Assembly: GCF_029761915.1 (NCBI RefSeq)
Contig: NZ_CP121695.1
Location: 2,199,501-2,263,500 of the forward strand
Source: Bradyrhizobium sp. CB1650
GTDB taxonomy: Bacteria > Pseudomonadota > Alphaproteobacteria > Rhizobiales > Xanthobacteraceae
Direction of reading: 5' to 3'
Length of the DNA: 64,000 nt
This document shows, in pieces, positions 48,236-58,001 of this stretch. Under the pieces are notes generated by a model that saw nothing but the letters and a program-made list of their open reading frames with translations, did no database searches and had not been told where the DNA came from. A program made the position numbers and the translations under genes. Position 1 is the stretch's first letter, and every line of letters starts with the position of its first letter.

Positions 48236-49746
48236 CACGAAAACTTCCGCCAGCTTCGCCCGTCGCGCCGGAGCAGCTCGTCGGCGCAGGTCGGGCCGTC
48301 ACTGCCGGCGCGATAGGTCTCGATGCCGTTTGGACCCGCGTTTTTCCAGGCATCGAGGAACGGCTGCACCGCCTGCCATCCTGCCTCGACGCCGTCGGCG
48401 CGCTGGAACAGGATGTTGTCGCCGATCATGCAGTCGTAGATCAGCGTCTCATAGCCGGTGCTGGGATCGGCCTTGAAATAGTCGCCGTAGCAAAATTTCA
48501 TCTCGACGCCGTCGATCGTCACGCTCGGTCCGGGAATCTTGGCGTTGAATTGCAGCTCGATGCTCTCGGTCGGTGCGATGCCGATGGTGAGGAAATTCTG
48601 TGAGAGGCGGTCCACCGCGGTGCCGGTGAACATCGCCAGCGGCGCCTGCTTGAACTTGATCGCGACCTCGGTGCGCTTGTGGGCCAGCGCCTTGCCGGTG
48701 CGCAAATAGAACGGCACGCCGGCCCAGCGCCAATTGTCGATCATCAGCTTGAGCGCGACATAGGTCTCGGTGGTGCTGCCGGGCTTGACGTCCTCGGTCT
48801 TGCGATAGTCCGGAATGTCCTCGTCGCCGATCCGTCCCGCCAGATATTGCGCGCGAACCGAGCTTCTCAGCGCCTCTTCCTCGCTCGGCTTCTGGACCGC
48901 GGTCAGCACCTCGGCCTTTTCGGAGCGCACGGCATGCGCGTCGAAACGGGAGGGCGGCTCCATCGCGACCAGCGACATGAGCTGGAACAGATGGTTCGGC
49001 ACCATGTCACGCAGTGCACCGGTGGCGTCGTAGAAGCCGCCGCGATGGCCGACGCCGAGCTTTTCCTCGACCGTGATCTGGACGTGGTCGATATGGTTGC
49101 GATTCCAGATCGGCTCGAACATGCCGTTGGCAAAGCGCAGTACCATGATGTTCTGCACCGTCTCCTTGCCGAGATAGTGATCGATCCGGTAGATCTGGTG
49201 CTCGTCCATGATCTTCAGGAGCTCGGCGTTCAAGGCGCGCGCCGAGGCGAGATCGGTGCCGAACGGCTTTTCGATCACGAGCCGGCGCCAGGCGCCGTTC
49301 TCCTTCATCAATCCGGTGCGGCCGAGCTCGCGCGCGGTCGGCGCGAACGCCGCCGGCGGCGTCGCCAGATAGAACAGCCGGTTGCCTCCGGTGCCGCGCG
49401 AGCATTCGAGCGCATCGAGGTGTTCGCGCAAGCGATCGAAGGATGGGGGATCCTTCGCATCGGCCTCGACGAAGCTGACGCATTGCAGGAGCTGCCGGGC
49501 GACGACGTCGTCTACCGGGCGCGTCGCGAACTGGCGCAGGCCCTTCATCAGGCTGTCGCGCAGCTCGTCATTCGACATGCCCCTGCGCGCCACGCCGACG
49601 ACGCAGAATTTTTCCGGCAACAGGTTCTCGGCAGCGAGATTGTACAGCGACGGCATCACCAGCCGATGGGTGAGGTCGCCGGTGACGCCGAAGATGACGA
49701 AGGCGCAATTTTCCGGCTTGCGCTTTGGCTGCGGGTCTTTTGTCAC
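48235..49746 (-). CDS. zwf: Glucose-6-phosphate 1-dehydrogenase
   Basis: A 503-residue NADP-dependent enzyme, first step of the oxidative pentose-phosphate/Entner-Doudoroff route. Nucleotide-binding FGVTGDLTHRLVMPSLYNL near the start, EKPFGTDLASA, active-site RIDHYLGKETVQN with catalytic H190, and the RxGKAL region (YLRTGKALAHKRTEV). Full length. It precedes pgl in the operon and follows gnd after 42 bases. Confidence 0.96.
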   Translation of the reverse strand: MTKDPQPKRKPENCAFVIFGVTGDLTHRLVMPSLYNLAAENLLPEKFCVVGVARRGMSNDELRDSLMKGLRQFATRPVDDVVARQLLQCVSFVEADAKDPPSFDRLREHLDALECSRGTGGNRLFYLATPPAAFAPTARELGRTGLMKENGAWRRLVIEKPFGTDLASARALNAELLKIMDEHQIYRIDHYLGKETVQNIMVLRFANGMFEPIWNRNHIDHVQITVEEKLGVGHRGGFYDATGALRDMVPNHLFQLMSLVAMEPPSRFDAHAVRSEKAEVLTAVQKPSEEEALRSSVRAQYLAGRIGDEDIPDYRKTEDVKPGSTTETYVALKLMIDNWRWAGVPFYLRTGKALAHKRTEVAIKFKQAPLAMFTGTAVDRLSQNFLTIGIAPTESIELQFNAKIPGPSVTIDGVEMKFCYGDYFKADPSTGYETLIYDCMIGDNILFQRADGVEAGWQAVQPFLDAWKNAGPNGIETYRAGSDGPTCADELLRRDGRSWRKFS

Positions 49747-49788
49747 GAACTGTCGACCTTCGCTTTGTGACTACTTGCTCACGACGTC

Positions 49789-50787
49789 CTATTTGGGCTT
49801 GGGCGCGCCCGGCCGTTTCGGCTCCTTGTGGCCGCCGAAACCCGCGCGCATCGCGGAGAGAATTTTTTCGGCAAAGGTGTGTTCCTTGCGGGAACGGAAA
49901 CGGGCGTAGAGGGCTGCGGTGAGGACTTCAGCCGGCACCGCCTCGTCGATCGCCGCATTCACGGTCCAGCGGCCCTCACCGGAGTCTTCCACGAAACCCG
50001 AATAGTCCGACAGCGCCGGGCTGTCCGCGAGCGCCGTCGAGGTGAGATCGAGCAGCCAGGACGGGATCACGCTGCCGCGCCGCCAGACCTCGGCGACATC
50101 GGCGAGATCGAAGTCGAAACGGTGATCCTCGGGCAGCGCCTCGATGTTGGCGTTCTTGAGGATGTCGAAGCCTTCGGCATAGGCCTGCATCAGGCCGTAT
50201 TCGATACCGTTATGGATCATCTTGACGAAGTGGCCGGCGCCGACCGGACCGGCGTGGATGTAGCCCTGCTCGACACGGGGATCGCGGCCTTCGCGTCCCG
50301 GCGTGCGCGGAATGTCGCCGGCGCCGGGCGCCAGCGCGGCGAAGATCGGATCGAGCCGGTCGACGACGGCTTTGTCGCCACCGATCATCATGCAATAGCC
50401 GCGATCCAGCCCCCAGACGCCGCCCGAGGTGCCGACGTCGACATAATGGATGCCGCGCGTTTTCAGCGCCTTGCCGCGGCGGACATCGTCCTGCCAGAAC
50501 GTGTTGCCGCCGTCGATGATGACGTCGCCGGCCTGCATCACGTTTGCGATCGTGTCGATCGTTTCTTCAGTGATGTGGCCGGCCGGCAGCATCACCCAGG
50601 CCGTGCGCGGCCGCTCGAGTTTCGCGACGAACTCTTGCAGTGTGGAGGAGCCTTGCGCTCCGTCTGCGGCAAGGCCGGCGACGGCCTTGGCGTCCTTGTC
50701 ATAAACGACGGTCGTGTGGCCGTTGCGCATTAGGCGGCGAACGATGTTGCCGCCCATCCGGCCGAGGCCGATCATGCCGAGTTGCAT
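49789..50787 (-). CDS. gnd: 6-phosphogluconate dehydrogenase, decarboxylating (short GndA type)
   Basis: A 332-residue enzyme oxidising 6-phosphogluconate to ribulose-5-phosphate. Rossmann fold [41 protein letters not shown], active-site [19 protein letters not shown], and [14 protein letters not shown]. The short length (about 300-335 rather than 470) marks the GndA/YqeC-like class, often NAD-using. 11 bases after the transaldolase-PGI fusion. Confidence 0.94.
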   Translation of the reverse strand: MQLGMIGLGRMGGNIVRRLMRNGHTTVVYDKDAKAVAGLAADGAQGSSTLQEFVAKLERPRTAWVMLPAGHITEETIDTIANVMQAGDVIIDGGNTFWQDDVRRGKALKTRGIHYVDVGTSGGVWGLDRGYCMMIGGDKAVVDRLDPIFAALAPGAGDIPRTPGREGRDPRVEQGYIHAGPVGAGHFVKMIHNGIEYGLMQAYAEGFDILKNANIEALPEDHRFDFDLADVAEVWRRGSVIPSWLLDLTSTALADSPALSDYSGFVEDSGEGRWTVNAAIDEAVPAEVLTAALYARFRSRKEHTFAEKILSAMRAGFGGHKEPKRPGAPKPK

Positions 50788-50798
50788 CGCGAAATTCC

Positions 50799-53648
50799 CT
50801 AGTTGAGCGCGTCCGACAGCGCGGCGTTGAGCGCCGCGAGCCCCTTCTTGAGCCCGCCCTTGAGGTGCACGCGGAGCGCGCGGCGGCCGCGCTCGGTGAG
50901 CACGTCGAAGTCGCCGCGCGCCTGTGCCGCCTTGATCACGCCGAAGCTCGCCTTCTGGCCCGGCACGGCCAGGTCCTTGGCATCGTCTGCCGTGATCTGG
51001 AGGAACACGCCGCTGTCGGGCCCGCCCTTGTAGGCCTGGCCGGTCGAGTGCAGGAAGCGCGGGCCGAACTCGGCGCAGGTCGCGACATGGCGCTTCTCGC
51101 GCACTTCCAGCCGCATCGCCTGGAGCGCGTCGATGGTGGCCTTGTCGCGCGCGATGTAGCCGAGCAGGGCGACATAGTCGCCATGGTTGGAGCGGGAAAG
51201 ATGTGCCTTCAGCCAGGAGGTGAGGTCGCCGTTCGCGCCGGCGGCGCGCAGCGCTGCGGCGTTGGCCTCGTCGGTGTAGAGATCGGCCTCGTCGGTGCGG
51301 ACGACTGGCTCTTCAGCCGGCAACGCGCCGGTCTTCTCGAACGCTGCGGTGAGCTCCCGTGTCTTGCTCTTGGCCGCTTCCACGTCCGGCTGGTCGAACG
51401 GGTTGATGCCGAGGATGCTGCCGGCTACCGCCGTCGCCATCTCGAAGCGGAAGAACTCCTGGCCGAGATGGTCGATCGACTTCATCACGATGCGCACGAC
51501 CGGATGGCCGGCCTGTTCGAGCGCGGTGAGCTTCGCGTCATGGTCGGCATCCGCCTCGCCTTCGGTGCGGATGTCGATGAAGAAGCGGTCGTTGCCGTAA
51601 GTCGAGGGATCGCCCAGCGGCTCGCCGTCGATCGGAATCAGGCCCTTGCCTTCCTTGCCGGTCGATTCGGCGATGAGCTGCTCGGCCCAGGCGCCGAAAT
51701 CGGCGATCTTCTTCGACGACAGGATCGTCACCTTGTCGCGGCCCTCGAGGCCGGCGAGGCCCATCGCAAGACCAAGCTGCACGCCCGGATTTTGCTGCGG
51801 TGGCACGTCCGGCCCGCACGAGCGCACCATCGAGAGCGCGTGCTTGATCAGGGTTTTGACGTCGATGCCCGCGGTGGCCGCCGGCACGAGGCCGAAGGGC
51901 GAGAGCACCGAGTAGCGTCCGCCGATCGAGGGCTCGCCATGGAAGGTGCGGGCGTAGCCGAGCTGCTTGGCCGCCTTCTCCAGCGACGAGCCGGGATCGG
52001 TCACCGCGATGAAGCGATGGCCGGTCTTGACGGACGAGCCGACGGCTCGAGCGACGCGCTCGTGGAAGTAATCCTTCATCGCGTTCGGCTCGGTGGTGCC
52101 GCCGGACTTGCTGGAGACGATGAATACGGTGTTGGCGATGTCGATGCTGGCCTCCATCGCCCGCACCTGTGCCGGATCGGTGGAATCCAGCACATGCAGC
52201 TTCGGGAAGCCGGACTTCCGTGCGAACGTCTCGGCCAGCACCTCTGGCCCGAGGCTCGAGCCGCCCATACCGAGCACGACGGCGTCCGAAAATTTCTGGC
52301 CCTTCACGCGGTTCGCATAGTCTTCATAGTCCGCGACGTCGGCCTGAGCCGCGCTGTCGAGCCAGCCGAGCCATTTGTCTTCATCGGCACCGGTCCAGAC
52401 CGACTTGTCGCGCTGCCACAGCCTGCGGATCTTGGCAGACGCGCGCCACTCTTCAGTGCTCTTGGTCACGGCCTTGCCGAGCCCGTCGCCGAGCGACAAG
52501 TGCTGACGGTCGAGTGCTGGCCCGAGCACGGTGGCCCGCTTGTGGGCGACTGCGCCGTAGAGCTTGTCGGCAGCGTCGGCGAACTGCTTCACGCCGTCCT
52601 TGACGAGCTCTTCGGTGATCGCGTCGAGCGAGATGCCCGAGCGCTCCAGCTCCTCCAGCACGGCCCTCGCGTCGTCGACATTCTCCTCCAGGCTGTCGCG
52701 GAGCTTGCCGTGGTCGCGGAACGCATCCAGCGTAGCCGGCGGCATCGTGTTGATGGTGTTCGGGCCGATCAGCCCTTCGACGTAGAGGACGTCGCTGTAG
52801 TCCTTGTTCTTGGTTCCGGTGGATGCCCACAGCATCCGCTGCGGCTTGGCCCCCTTGGCGGCGAGCTTCTCCCACCGCGGGCCCGAGAACAGGCGCTTGT
52901 AGTCCTGGTAGGCGACTTTGGCATTGGCGATCGCGATCTTGCCCTTCAGCGCAGCGAGCCGCTCCTTTTCGCTGGGGTCGTTGGCGCGTGCAATCTTCTC
53001 GTCGAGCTGCTTGTCGACCATCGTGTCGATCCGGCTGACGAAGAAGCTCGCGACACTCGCCACGTGCGACGGATCGCCGCCGTCGGCGACGTATTTTTCG
53101 AGACCGGCAAGATAGGCCTCGGCGACCTCCAGATAGACCGCCCTGGAGAACAACAGCGTGATGTTGATGCTGATGCCCTCGCCGGTGAGCTGCTTGATGG
53201 CCGGCAGGCCCTCCGGCGTTGCCGGCACCTTGACCATCAAGTTCTTGCGATTGACCTCCCTCCAGAGGTGTCGCGCCTCGGCGACCGTACCCGCGGTGTC
53301 CATCGCGAGGTAGGGCGAGACCTCCAGGCTGACGTAGCCGTCATGGCCCTTGAGGCTGTCATAGACCGGGCGGAGCACGTCGGCGGCGTTCTGGATGTCC
53401 TCGACCGCAACGGTCTCGAACAATTCGGCCACCGTCCGGTCGCCGCGCTTGAGCGCCGTGCCGATCGAGGCGTCGTATTCGTCCGAGCTGCCGATCGCCT
53501 TCTCGAAGATCGACGGGTTGGAAGTCACTCCCTTGACGCCATCGGTGTCGATCAACCGCTTCAGGTCGCCCTTGGCGACGAAGCCGCGGGCCAGAAAGTC
53601 CAGCCAGACGGCCTGTCCGTGCTTTTCCAGTTCTTTGACGGGATTCAT
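50799..53648 (-). CDS. Bifunctional transaldolase / glucose-6-phosphate isomerase
   Basis: A 949-residue fusion. N-terminal about 1-370 is a TalB/TalD-type transaldolase: [26 protein letters not shown], Schiff-base K140 ([19 protein letters not shown]), [19 protein letters not shown]-terminal about 385-940 is a phosphoglucose isomerase: [74 protein letters not shown]. Linking non-oxidative PPP to glycolysis in one polypeptide occurs in several bacterial lineages. It is the first gene of the PPP operon. Confidence 0.94.
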   Translation of the reverse strand: MNPVKELEKHGQAVWLDFLARGFVAKGDLKRLIDTDGVKGVTSNPSIFEKAIGSSDEYDASIGTALKRGDRTVAELFETVAVEDIQNAADVLRPVYDSLKGHDGYVSLEVSPYLAMDTAGTVAEARHLWREVNRKNLMVKVPATPEGLPAIKQLTGEGISINITLLFSRAVYLEVAEAYLAGLEKYVADGGDPSHVASVASFFVSRIDTMVDKQLDEKIARANDPSEKERLAALKGKIAIANAKVAYQDYKRLFSGPRWEKLAAKGAKPQRMLWASTGTKNKDYSDVLYVEGLIGPNTINTMPPATLDAFRDHGKLRDSLEENVDDARAVLEELERSGISLDAITEELVKDGVKQFADAADKLYGAVAHKRATVLGPALDRQHLSLGDGLGKAVTKSTEEWRASAKIRRLWQRDKSVWTGADEDKWLGWLDSAAQADVADYEDYANRVKGQKFSDAVVLGMGGSSLGPEVLAETFARKSGFPKLHVLDSTDPAQVRAMEASIDIANTVFIVSSKSGGTTEPNAMKDYFHERVARAVGSSVKTGHRFIAVTDPGSSLEKAAKQLGYARTFHGEPSIGGRYSVLSPFGLVPAATAGIDVKTLIKHALSMVRSCGPDVPPQQNPGVQLGLAMGLAGLEGRDKVTILSSKKIADFGAWAEQLIAESTGKEGKGLIPIDGEPLGDPSTYGNDRFFIDIRTEGEADADHDAKLTALEQAGHPVVRIVMKSIDHLGQEFFRFEMATAVAGSILGINPFDQPDVEAAKSKTRELTAAFEKTGALPAEEPVVRTDEADLYTDEANAAALRAAGANGDLTSWLKAHLSRSNHGDYVALLGYIARDKATIDALQAMRLEVREKRHVATCAEFGPRFLHSTGQAYKGGPDSGVFLQITADDAKDLAVPGQKASFGVIKAAQARGDFDVLTERGRRALRVHLKGGLKKGLAALNAALSDALN

Positions 53649-54763
53649 GATGTCTATTTCTCTCCAAGCCTGCGGGCGAGGGGTTCCCGCGGCGGTCCTG
53701 ACGCGCTATTCTCTAGCTCACATGATCCCGGGAGGGAACCAATCAAGGGTATGGGTGTCATACTCTGGGTAAACTCCGTTGAGATCATGGCGATCCAGAC
53801 GGGTTGTTGTGTTGCGTGAAGGTCCTCGGCCGGAATTGTTAGGTCGAAGTCTTGTTGCGTAGCGTCGGCCTGGCGCTGAGTGGAGTGTCGCCAGCGGGTC
53901 TTTGCCCGCGAGGCGCGGAGCGTCCACTCGGTCATGAGCGGCCATGCTGGGGCAGAGCATCCACGCGCATACAGACGGCTGTCGCCGGCAATTCGTCATT
54001 GGCCGGCGCAGGCAGCGGTGCATTGTGCGATTTCGAAATCAGTCATGTGCGTCTCAGTCCGGTGCTTGTCGTGGCGGGCATGGTGATGACTTGGCTCGGC
54101 GCACGGCTTGCTGCCGACTTGCAGGACGACCTCGTCACCGACTATGGCGTCGGCGGGCACCGCATCGGCAATGAATTTCTTCCTTCGCACTCAAACGGAG
54201 ATGTCTCGGTTGAGGAATATTGTGGCTGCAAGGTGGTTCTACTGACACAGGCAATGCAGCGGCAGCTCTTTCTGCATCCGCGCCAAGCGCGCCGCGCGTC
54301 GTGCGCGGAGGGGCGACCGTTTTGTCATCGAGCCGGAAAGACTGGCGGCCGATTTTGAGACACTGCTGCGCGCCTGTCGCGACTGTCATGCTGCGGATGA
54401 TTCACGCACCGCGTTGCGGCGAGAGCCGTGAAGCGCAAAGCTTCGCCGCACGAGGGTCATAAAGCTGCCGTTGGTCGACGGCTATGCTGCGGTGCCGGAT
54501 GAACGATCCCCGGTAATGCCCGGATGTTGCGGTGAGGCGACATTTGCTGGAAATTAGCGAATACAGGTATAGATTCGCATAAATAACAGGCAAGTGCCTG
54601 TTCGTAACCCACCCGAATGCCTACGTTGTGCGTTGCGTGGAGAAGGGGCCAGGGTGTCCAATGATCGTCATGTGCTCACGCTGATTCGAGACGGGCGCTG
54701 AGGAACGGTCCGGTAACTGCTTTCGTTTCAGCTTGTGTAGCGGAACTCATGCGGAGAGGGATC
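53649..54763. other. 1.1-kb stretch without a convincing intact gene
   Basis: No open frame here has both a ribosome site and a recognisable family. ORFs seen include 53852-54358 (+, 168 aa) and 53996-54190 (-, 64 aa), both of mixed quality. On the plus strand, the frame closing at 54431 reads from about 54285 as KRAARRARRGDRFVIEPERL, then AADFETLLRACRDCHAADD and an RTALRREP end, which looks like the C-terminal end of a real protein but has a stop at 54243-54245 and no start codon. This may be a decayed gene. The right end (54490-54600) is more AT-rich, and an EcfG-type promoter lies at 54702-54727. Confidence 0.5.
54702..54727 (+). promoter_or_regulatory. EcfG-type promoter of the prkA operon
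   Basis: GGAAC (54702-54706), 17 bases, CGTT (54724-54727), 37 bases before the prkA ATG. This is the best match in the window to the GGAAC-N16/17-CGTT consensus. Confidence 0.75.
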
Positions 54764-56707
54764 ATGTACAACGATTCTCTATTCAACGCTTTCGCTCGGT
54801 CGTTCGAGGCGAGAAGCCAGCACGACATGTCGATGGCGGAATATCTGGAATCGTGTCGAAGCGATCCCATGAAGTACGCGAATGCGGCCGAACGACTACT
54901 AGCTGCGATCGGTGAACCCCAGACGATTGACACGGCCAAGGACCCACGCCTTGGCCGTATCTTTTTGAATCGTACGATACGCACCTATCCGGCCTTCGCC
55001 GGCTTCTACGGCATGGAAGAAACGATCGAGCGCATCGTTGGTTTCTTCCGCCATGCCGCCCAGGGACTCGAGGAGCGCAAGCAGATCCTCTATCTGCTCG
55101 GCCCGGTCGGCGGCGGCAAATCTTCGCTCGCCGAGCGGCTCAAGTCGCTGATGGAGGTGCATCCGATCTACGTGCTCAAGGCCGGCGATGAGTTGAGCCC
55201 GGTGTTCGAAAGCCCGCTCAGCCTGTTCGATCCCGACAATCTCGGGCCGATGCTGGAAGAGAAGTACGGCATTCCGCGCCGGCGCCTCACCGGCCTGATG
55301 AGCCCGTGGTGCTACAAGCGGCTCGAGGCCTTCGGCGGCGACATCTCGCAGTTCCGCGTCGCCAAGATCCAGCCGTCGCGGCTGCGCCAGATCGCGGTCT
55401 CCAAGACCGAGCCTGGCGACGAGAACAACCAAGACATCTCCTCGCTGGTCGGCAAGGTCGACATCCGCAAGCTCGAGACCTACGCACAGAACGATCCCGA
55501 CGCCTACAGCTATTCCGGCGGCCTCAACCGCGCCAACCAGGGCATCCTCGAATTCGTCGAGATGTTCAAGGCGCCGATCAAGATGCTGCATCCGCTGCTC
55601 ACCGCGACGCAGGAAGGCAACTACATAGGCACCGAGAATATCGGAGCGATCCCGTTCAGCGGCATCATCCTGGCGCACTCGAACGAGGCCGAGTGGGCGA
55701 GCTTCAAGGCTAACAAGAACAACGAGGCCTTCATCGACCGCATCTGCGTGATCAAGGTGCCGTACGTGCTGCGGGTCACCGAAGAGCAGAAGATCTACGA
55801 GAAGCTGATCCAGGGCTCCGAGCTGGCGTCGGCTCCGTGCGCGCCGTCGACGCTGGAGACGATGGCGCGGTTCTCGGTGATGTCGCGCCTGCGCCGGCAC
55901 GAGAACTCCACCCTGTTCGGCAAGATGCGGGTCTATGATGGCGAAAGCCTGAAGGAGTCCGATCCGAAGGCGCGCAGCGTCCAGGAATATCGCGATGCCG
56001 CCGGCGTCGACGAGGGCATGGACGGTGTCTCCACCCGCTTCGCCTTCAAGATTCTGGCCGCGACCTTCAACCACGATCCGCAGGAAGTCGCCGCCGACGC
56101 CGTTCATCTGATGTACGCGCTCGAACAAGCAATTCGCCGCGAACAGCTCCCGGAGGAGACCGAGAAGCGTTACCTCGAGTTCATCAAGGCGGAACTCGCG
56201 CCGCGCTACGCCGAATTCATCGGCAACGAGATCCAGAAGGCCTATCTGGAATCCTATACCGACTACGGCCAGAACTTGTTCGACCGTTACGTCGACTATG
56301 CAGATGCGTGGATCGAGGATCAGGACTTCAAGGATCCCGACACCGGCCAGCTACTCGATCGCGAACTGTTGAACCAGGAATTGACCAAGATCGAGAAACC
56401 GGCCGGCATCGCCAATCCGAAGGATTTCCGGAACGAGGTGGTCAAGTTCTCGTTACGAGCAAGGGCCCAGAACAGCGGCAAGAATCCGACCTGGACCTCC
56501 TACGAGAAGATTCGCGACGTGATCGAAAAGCGGATATTCTCGCAGGTCGAGGACCTGCTTCCGGTCATCTCGTTCGGATCGAAGAAGGACGGCGAGACGG
56601 AGAAGAAGCACGGCGAATTCGTCGCACGCATGGTGGAGCGCGGCTACACCGAGCGTCAGGTTCGCCGCCTGGTCGAATGGTACATGCGCGTGAAGCAAGC
56701 CGGTTGA
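54764..56707 (+). CDS. prkA: PrkA family serine protein kinase
   Basis: A 647-residue protein with an N-terminal AAA-type ATPase domain (Walker A YLLGPVGGGKSSLAERL) and a C-terminal kinase-like domain (from about 440). It is conserved as part of the PrkA-YeaH-SpoVR trio linked to stationary-phase and stress survival in Gram-negative bacteria. The ATG at 54764 (MYNDSLFNAFARSFEAR, matching the family start) has GGAGAGGG upstream; the ATG at 54749 is rejected. yeaH starts 13 bases after the stop. An EcfG-type box lies upstream. Confidence 0.95.
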   Translation: MYNDSLFNAFARSFEARSQHDMSMAEYLESCRSDPMKYANAAERLLAAIGEPQTIDTAKDPRLGRIFLNRTIRTYPAFAGFYGMEETIERIVGFFRHAAQGLEERKQILYLLGPVGGGKSSLAERLKSLMEVHPIYVLKAGDELSPVFESPLSLFDPDNLGPMLEEKYGIPRRRLTGLMSPWCYKRLEAFGGDISQFRVAKIQPSRLRQIAVSKTEPGDENNQDISSLVGKVDIRKLETYAQNDPDAYSYSGGLNRANQGILEFVEMFKAPIKMLHPLLTATQEGNYIGTENIGAIPFSGIILAHSNEAEWASFKANKNNEAFIDRICVIKVPYVLRVTEEQKIYEKLIQGSELASAPCAPSTLETMARFSVMSRLRRHENSTLFGKMRVYDGESLKESDPKARSVQEYRDAAGVDEGMDGVSTRFAFKILAATFNHDPQEVAADAVHLMYALEQAIRREQLPEETEKRYLEFIKAELAPRYAEFIGNEIQKAYLESYTDYGQNLFDRYVDYADAWIEDQDFKDPDTGQLLDRELLNQELTKIEKPAGIANPKDFRNEVVKFSLRARAQNSGKNPTWTSYEKIRDVIEKRIFSQVEDLLPVISFGSKKDGETEKKHGEFVARMVERGYTERQVRRLVEWYMRVKQAG

Positions 56708-56720
56708 GGCGGATGAGAAA

Positions 56721-58001
56721 GTGGCCATTCACATTATTGACAGGCGCCTGAATCCAGGCGGCAAGAGTCTTGAGAACCGTCAGCGGTTCTTGCGTCGGGC
56801 CAAGTCCCTGGTGCAGGGCGCCGTCAAGAAGACCTCGCAGGAACGAGACATTAAGGACGTCCTGGAGGGTGGTGAGGTCACGATCCCGCTCGACGGCATG
56901 CACGAACCGCGCTTCCGCCGCGAAGGCGGCACGCGCGACATGGTGCTGCCCGGCAACAAGAAGTTCATCGAGGGCGACTATCTGCCCCGATCCGGCCAGG
57001 GCAGCGCCAAGGATTCAGGTCCCGGCGAAGGCGACAGCGAGGACGCCTTCCGCTTCGTGCTGAGCCGCGACGAGTTCGTCGATCTCTTCCTCGACGATCT
57101 CGAACTCCCTGATCTCGCCAAGCGCAAGATCGCTGAGACCGAGAGCGAAGGCATCCAGCGCGCCGGCTACACCACGTCGGGATCGCCCGCCAACATCTCC
57201 GTGAGCCGGACGGTGCAGCTTGCGCTCGCCCGCCGCATCGCGCTCCGCCGTCCGCGCAAGAGCGAGATGGATGAGCTGGAAGCCGAGATCGACGCATGTA
57301 CCGATGAGGACAGGCGGGCCGAGCTCGTCGCCCGGCTCGAGAAGCTCAAGGCGAAAGCCAAGCGCATTCCCTTCATCGATCCGCTCGACATCCGCTACCG
57401 GCGCTTCGAGACGGTACCGAAACCGGTCGCGCAGGCGGTGATGTTCTGCCTGATGGACGTCTCCGGCTCGATGTCCGAGCACATGAAGGACCTCGCCAAG
57501 CGCTTCTACATGCTGCTCTACGTCTTCCTGAAACGCCGCTACAAGCATGTCGAGATCGTCTTCATCCGCCACACCGATCGCGCCGAGGAGGTCGACGAGC
57601 AGACCTTCTTCTACGGACCGGCCTCGGGCGGCACGCTGGTCTCGAGCGCGCTCCAGGCCATGCACGAAATCGTGCGCGAGCGCTTCAATCCGTCGGACTG
57701 GAACATCTACGCGGCGCAGGCATCGGACGGCGACAACTCCTATTCCGACGGCGAACTCGCCGGCATGCTGCTGACCGAGAAGATCCTGCCGATCTGCCAG
57801 TTCTTTGCCTATCTCGAAGTCGGCGAGTCCGGCGGCAGTGCCTTCGATCTATCCGACTCCTCGCTCTGGACGCTCTACGACCGCCTGCGCAACAGCGGCG
57901 CGCCGCTGTCGATGCGCAAGGTCAGCGAGCGCAGCGAGATTTTTCCGGTGTTCCACGACCTGTTCCAGCGCCGCGAAAGCCAGGAGAAGACCGCTCCATG
58001 A
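56721..58001 (+). CDS. YeaH/DUF444 family protein
   Basis: A 426-residue cytosolic protein. N-terminus IIDRRLNPGGKSLENRQRFLRRAK is family-typical; a VWA-like MIDAS DVSGSMSEHMKDLAKRF lies at about 249-268, with TDRAEEVDEQTFFYGPASGGTLVSSALQ following. The start is a GTG at 56721 (VAIHII). Its stop overlaps the spoVR start (ATGA). Function unclear; genetically tied to PrkA and SpoVR. Confidence 0.94.
   Translation: MAIHIIDRRLNPGGKSLENRQRFLRRAKSLVQGAVKKTSQERDIKDVLEGGEVTIPLDGMHEPRFRREGGTRDMVLPGNKKFIEGDYLPRSGQGSAKDSGPGEGDSEDAFRFVLSRDEFVDLFLDDLELPDLAKRKIAETESEGIQRAGYTTSGSPANISVSRTVQLALARRIALRRPRKSEMDELEAEIDACTDEDRRAELVARLEKLKAKAKRIPFIDPLDIRYRRFETVPKPVAQAVMFCLMDVSGSMSEHMKDLAKRFYMLLYVFLKRRYKHVEIVFIRHTDRAEEVDEQTFFYGPASGGTLVSSALQAMHEIVRERFNPSDWNIYAAQASDGDNSYSDGELAGMLLTEKILPICQFFAYLEVGESGGSAFDLSDSSLWTLYDRLRNSGAPLSMRKVSERSEIFPVFHDLFQRRESQEKTAP

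Noticed and set aside
54445..54465. GGTCATAA near 54455 resembling the repeated motif
   Set aside because: Only half the motif matches and the CCTAT part is absent.
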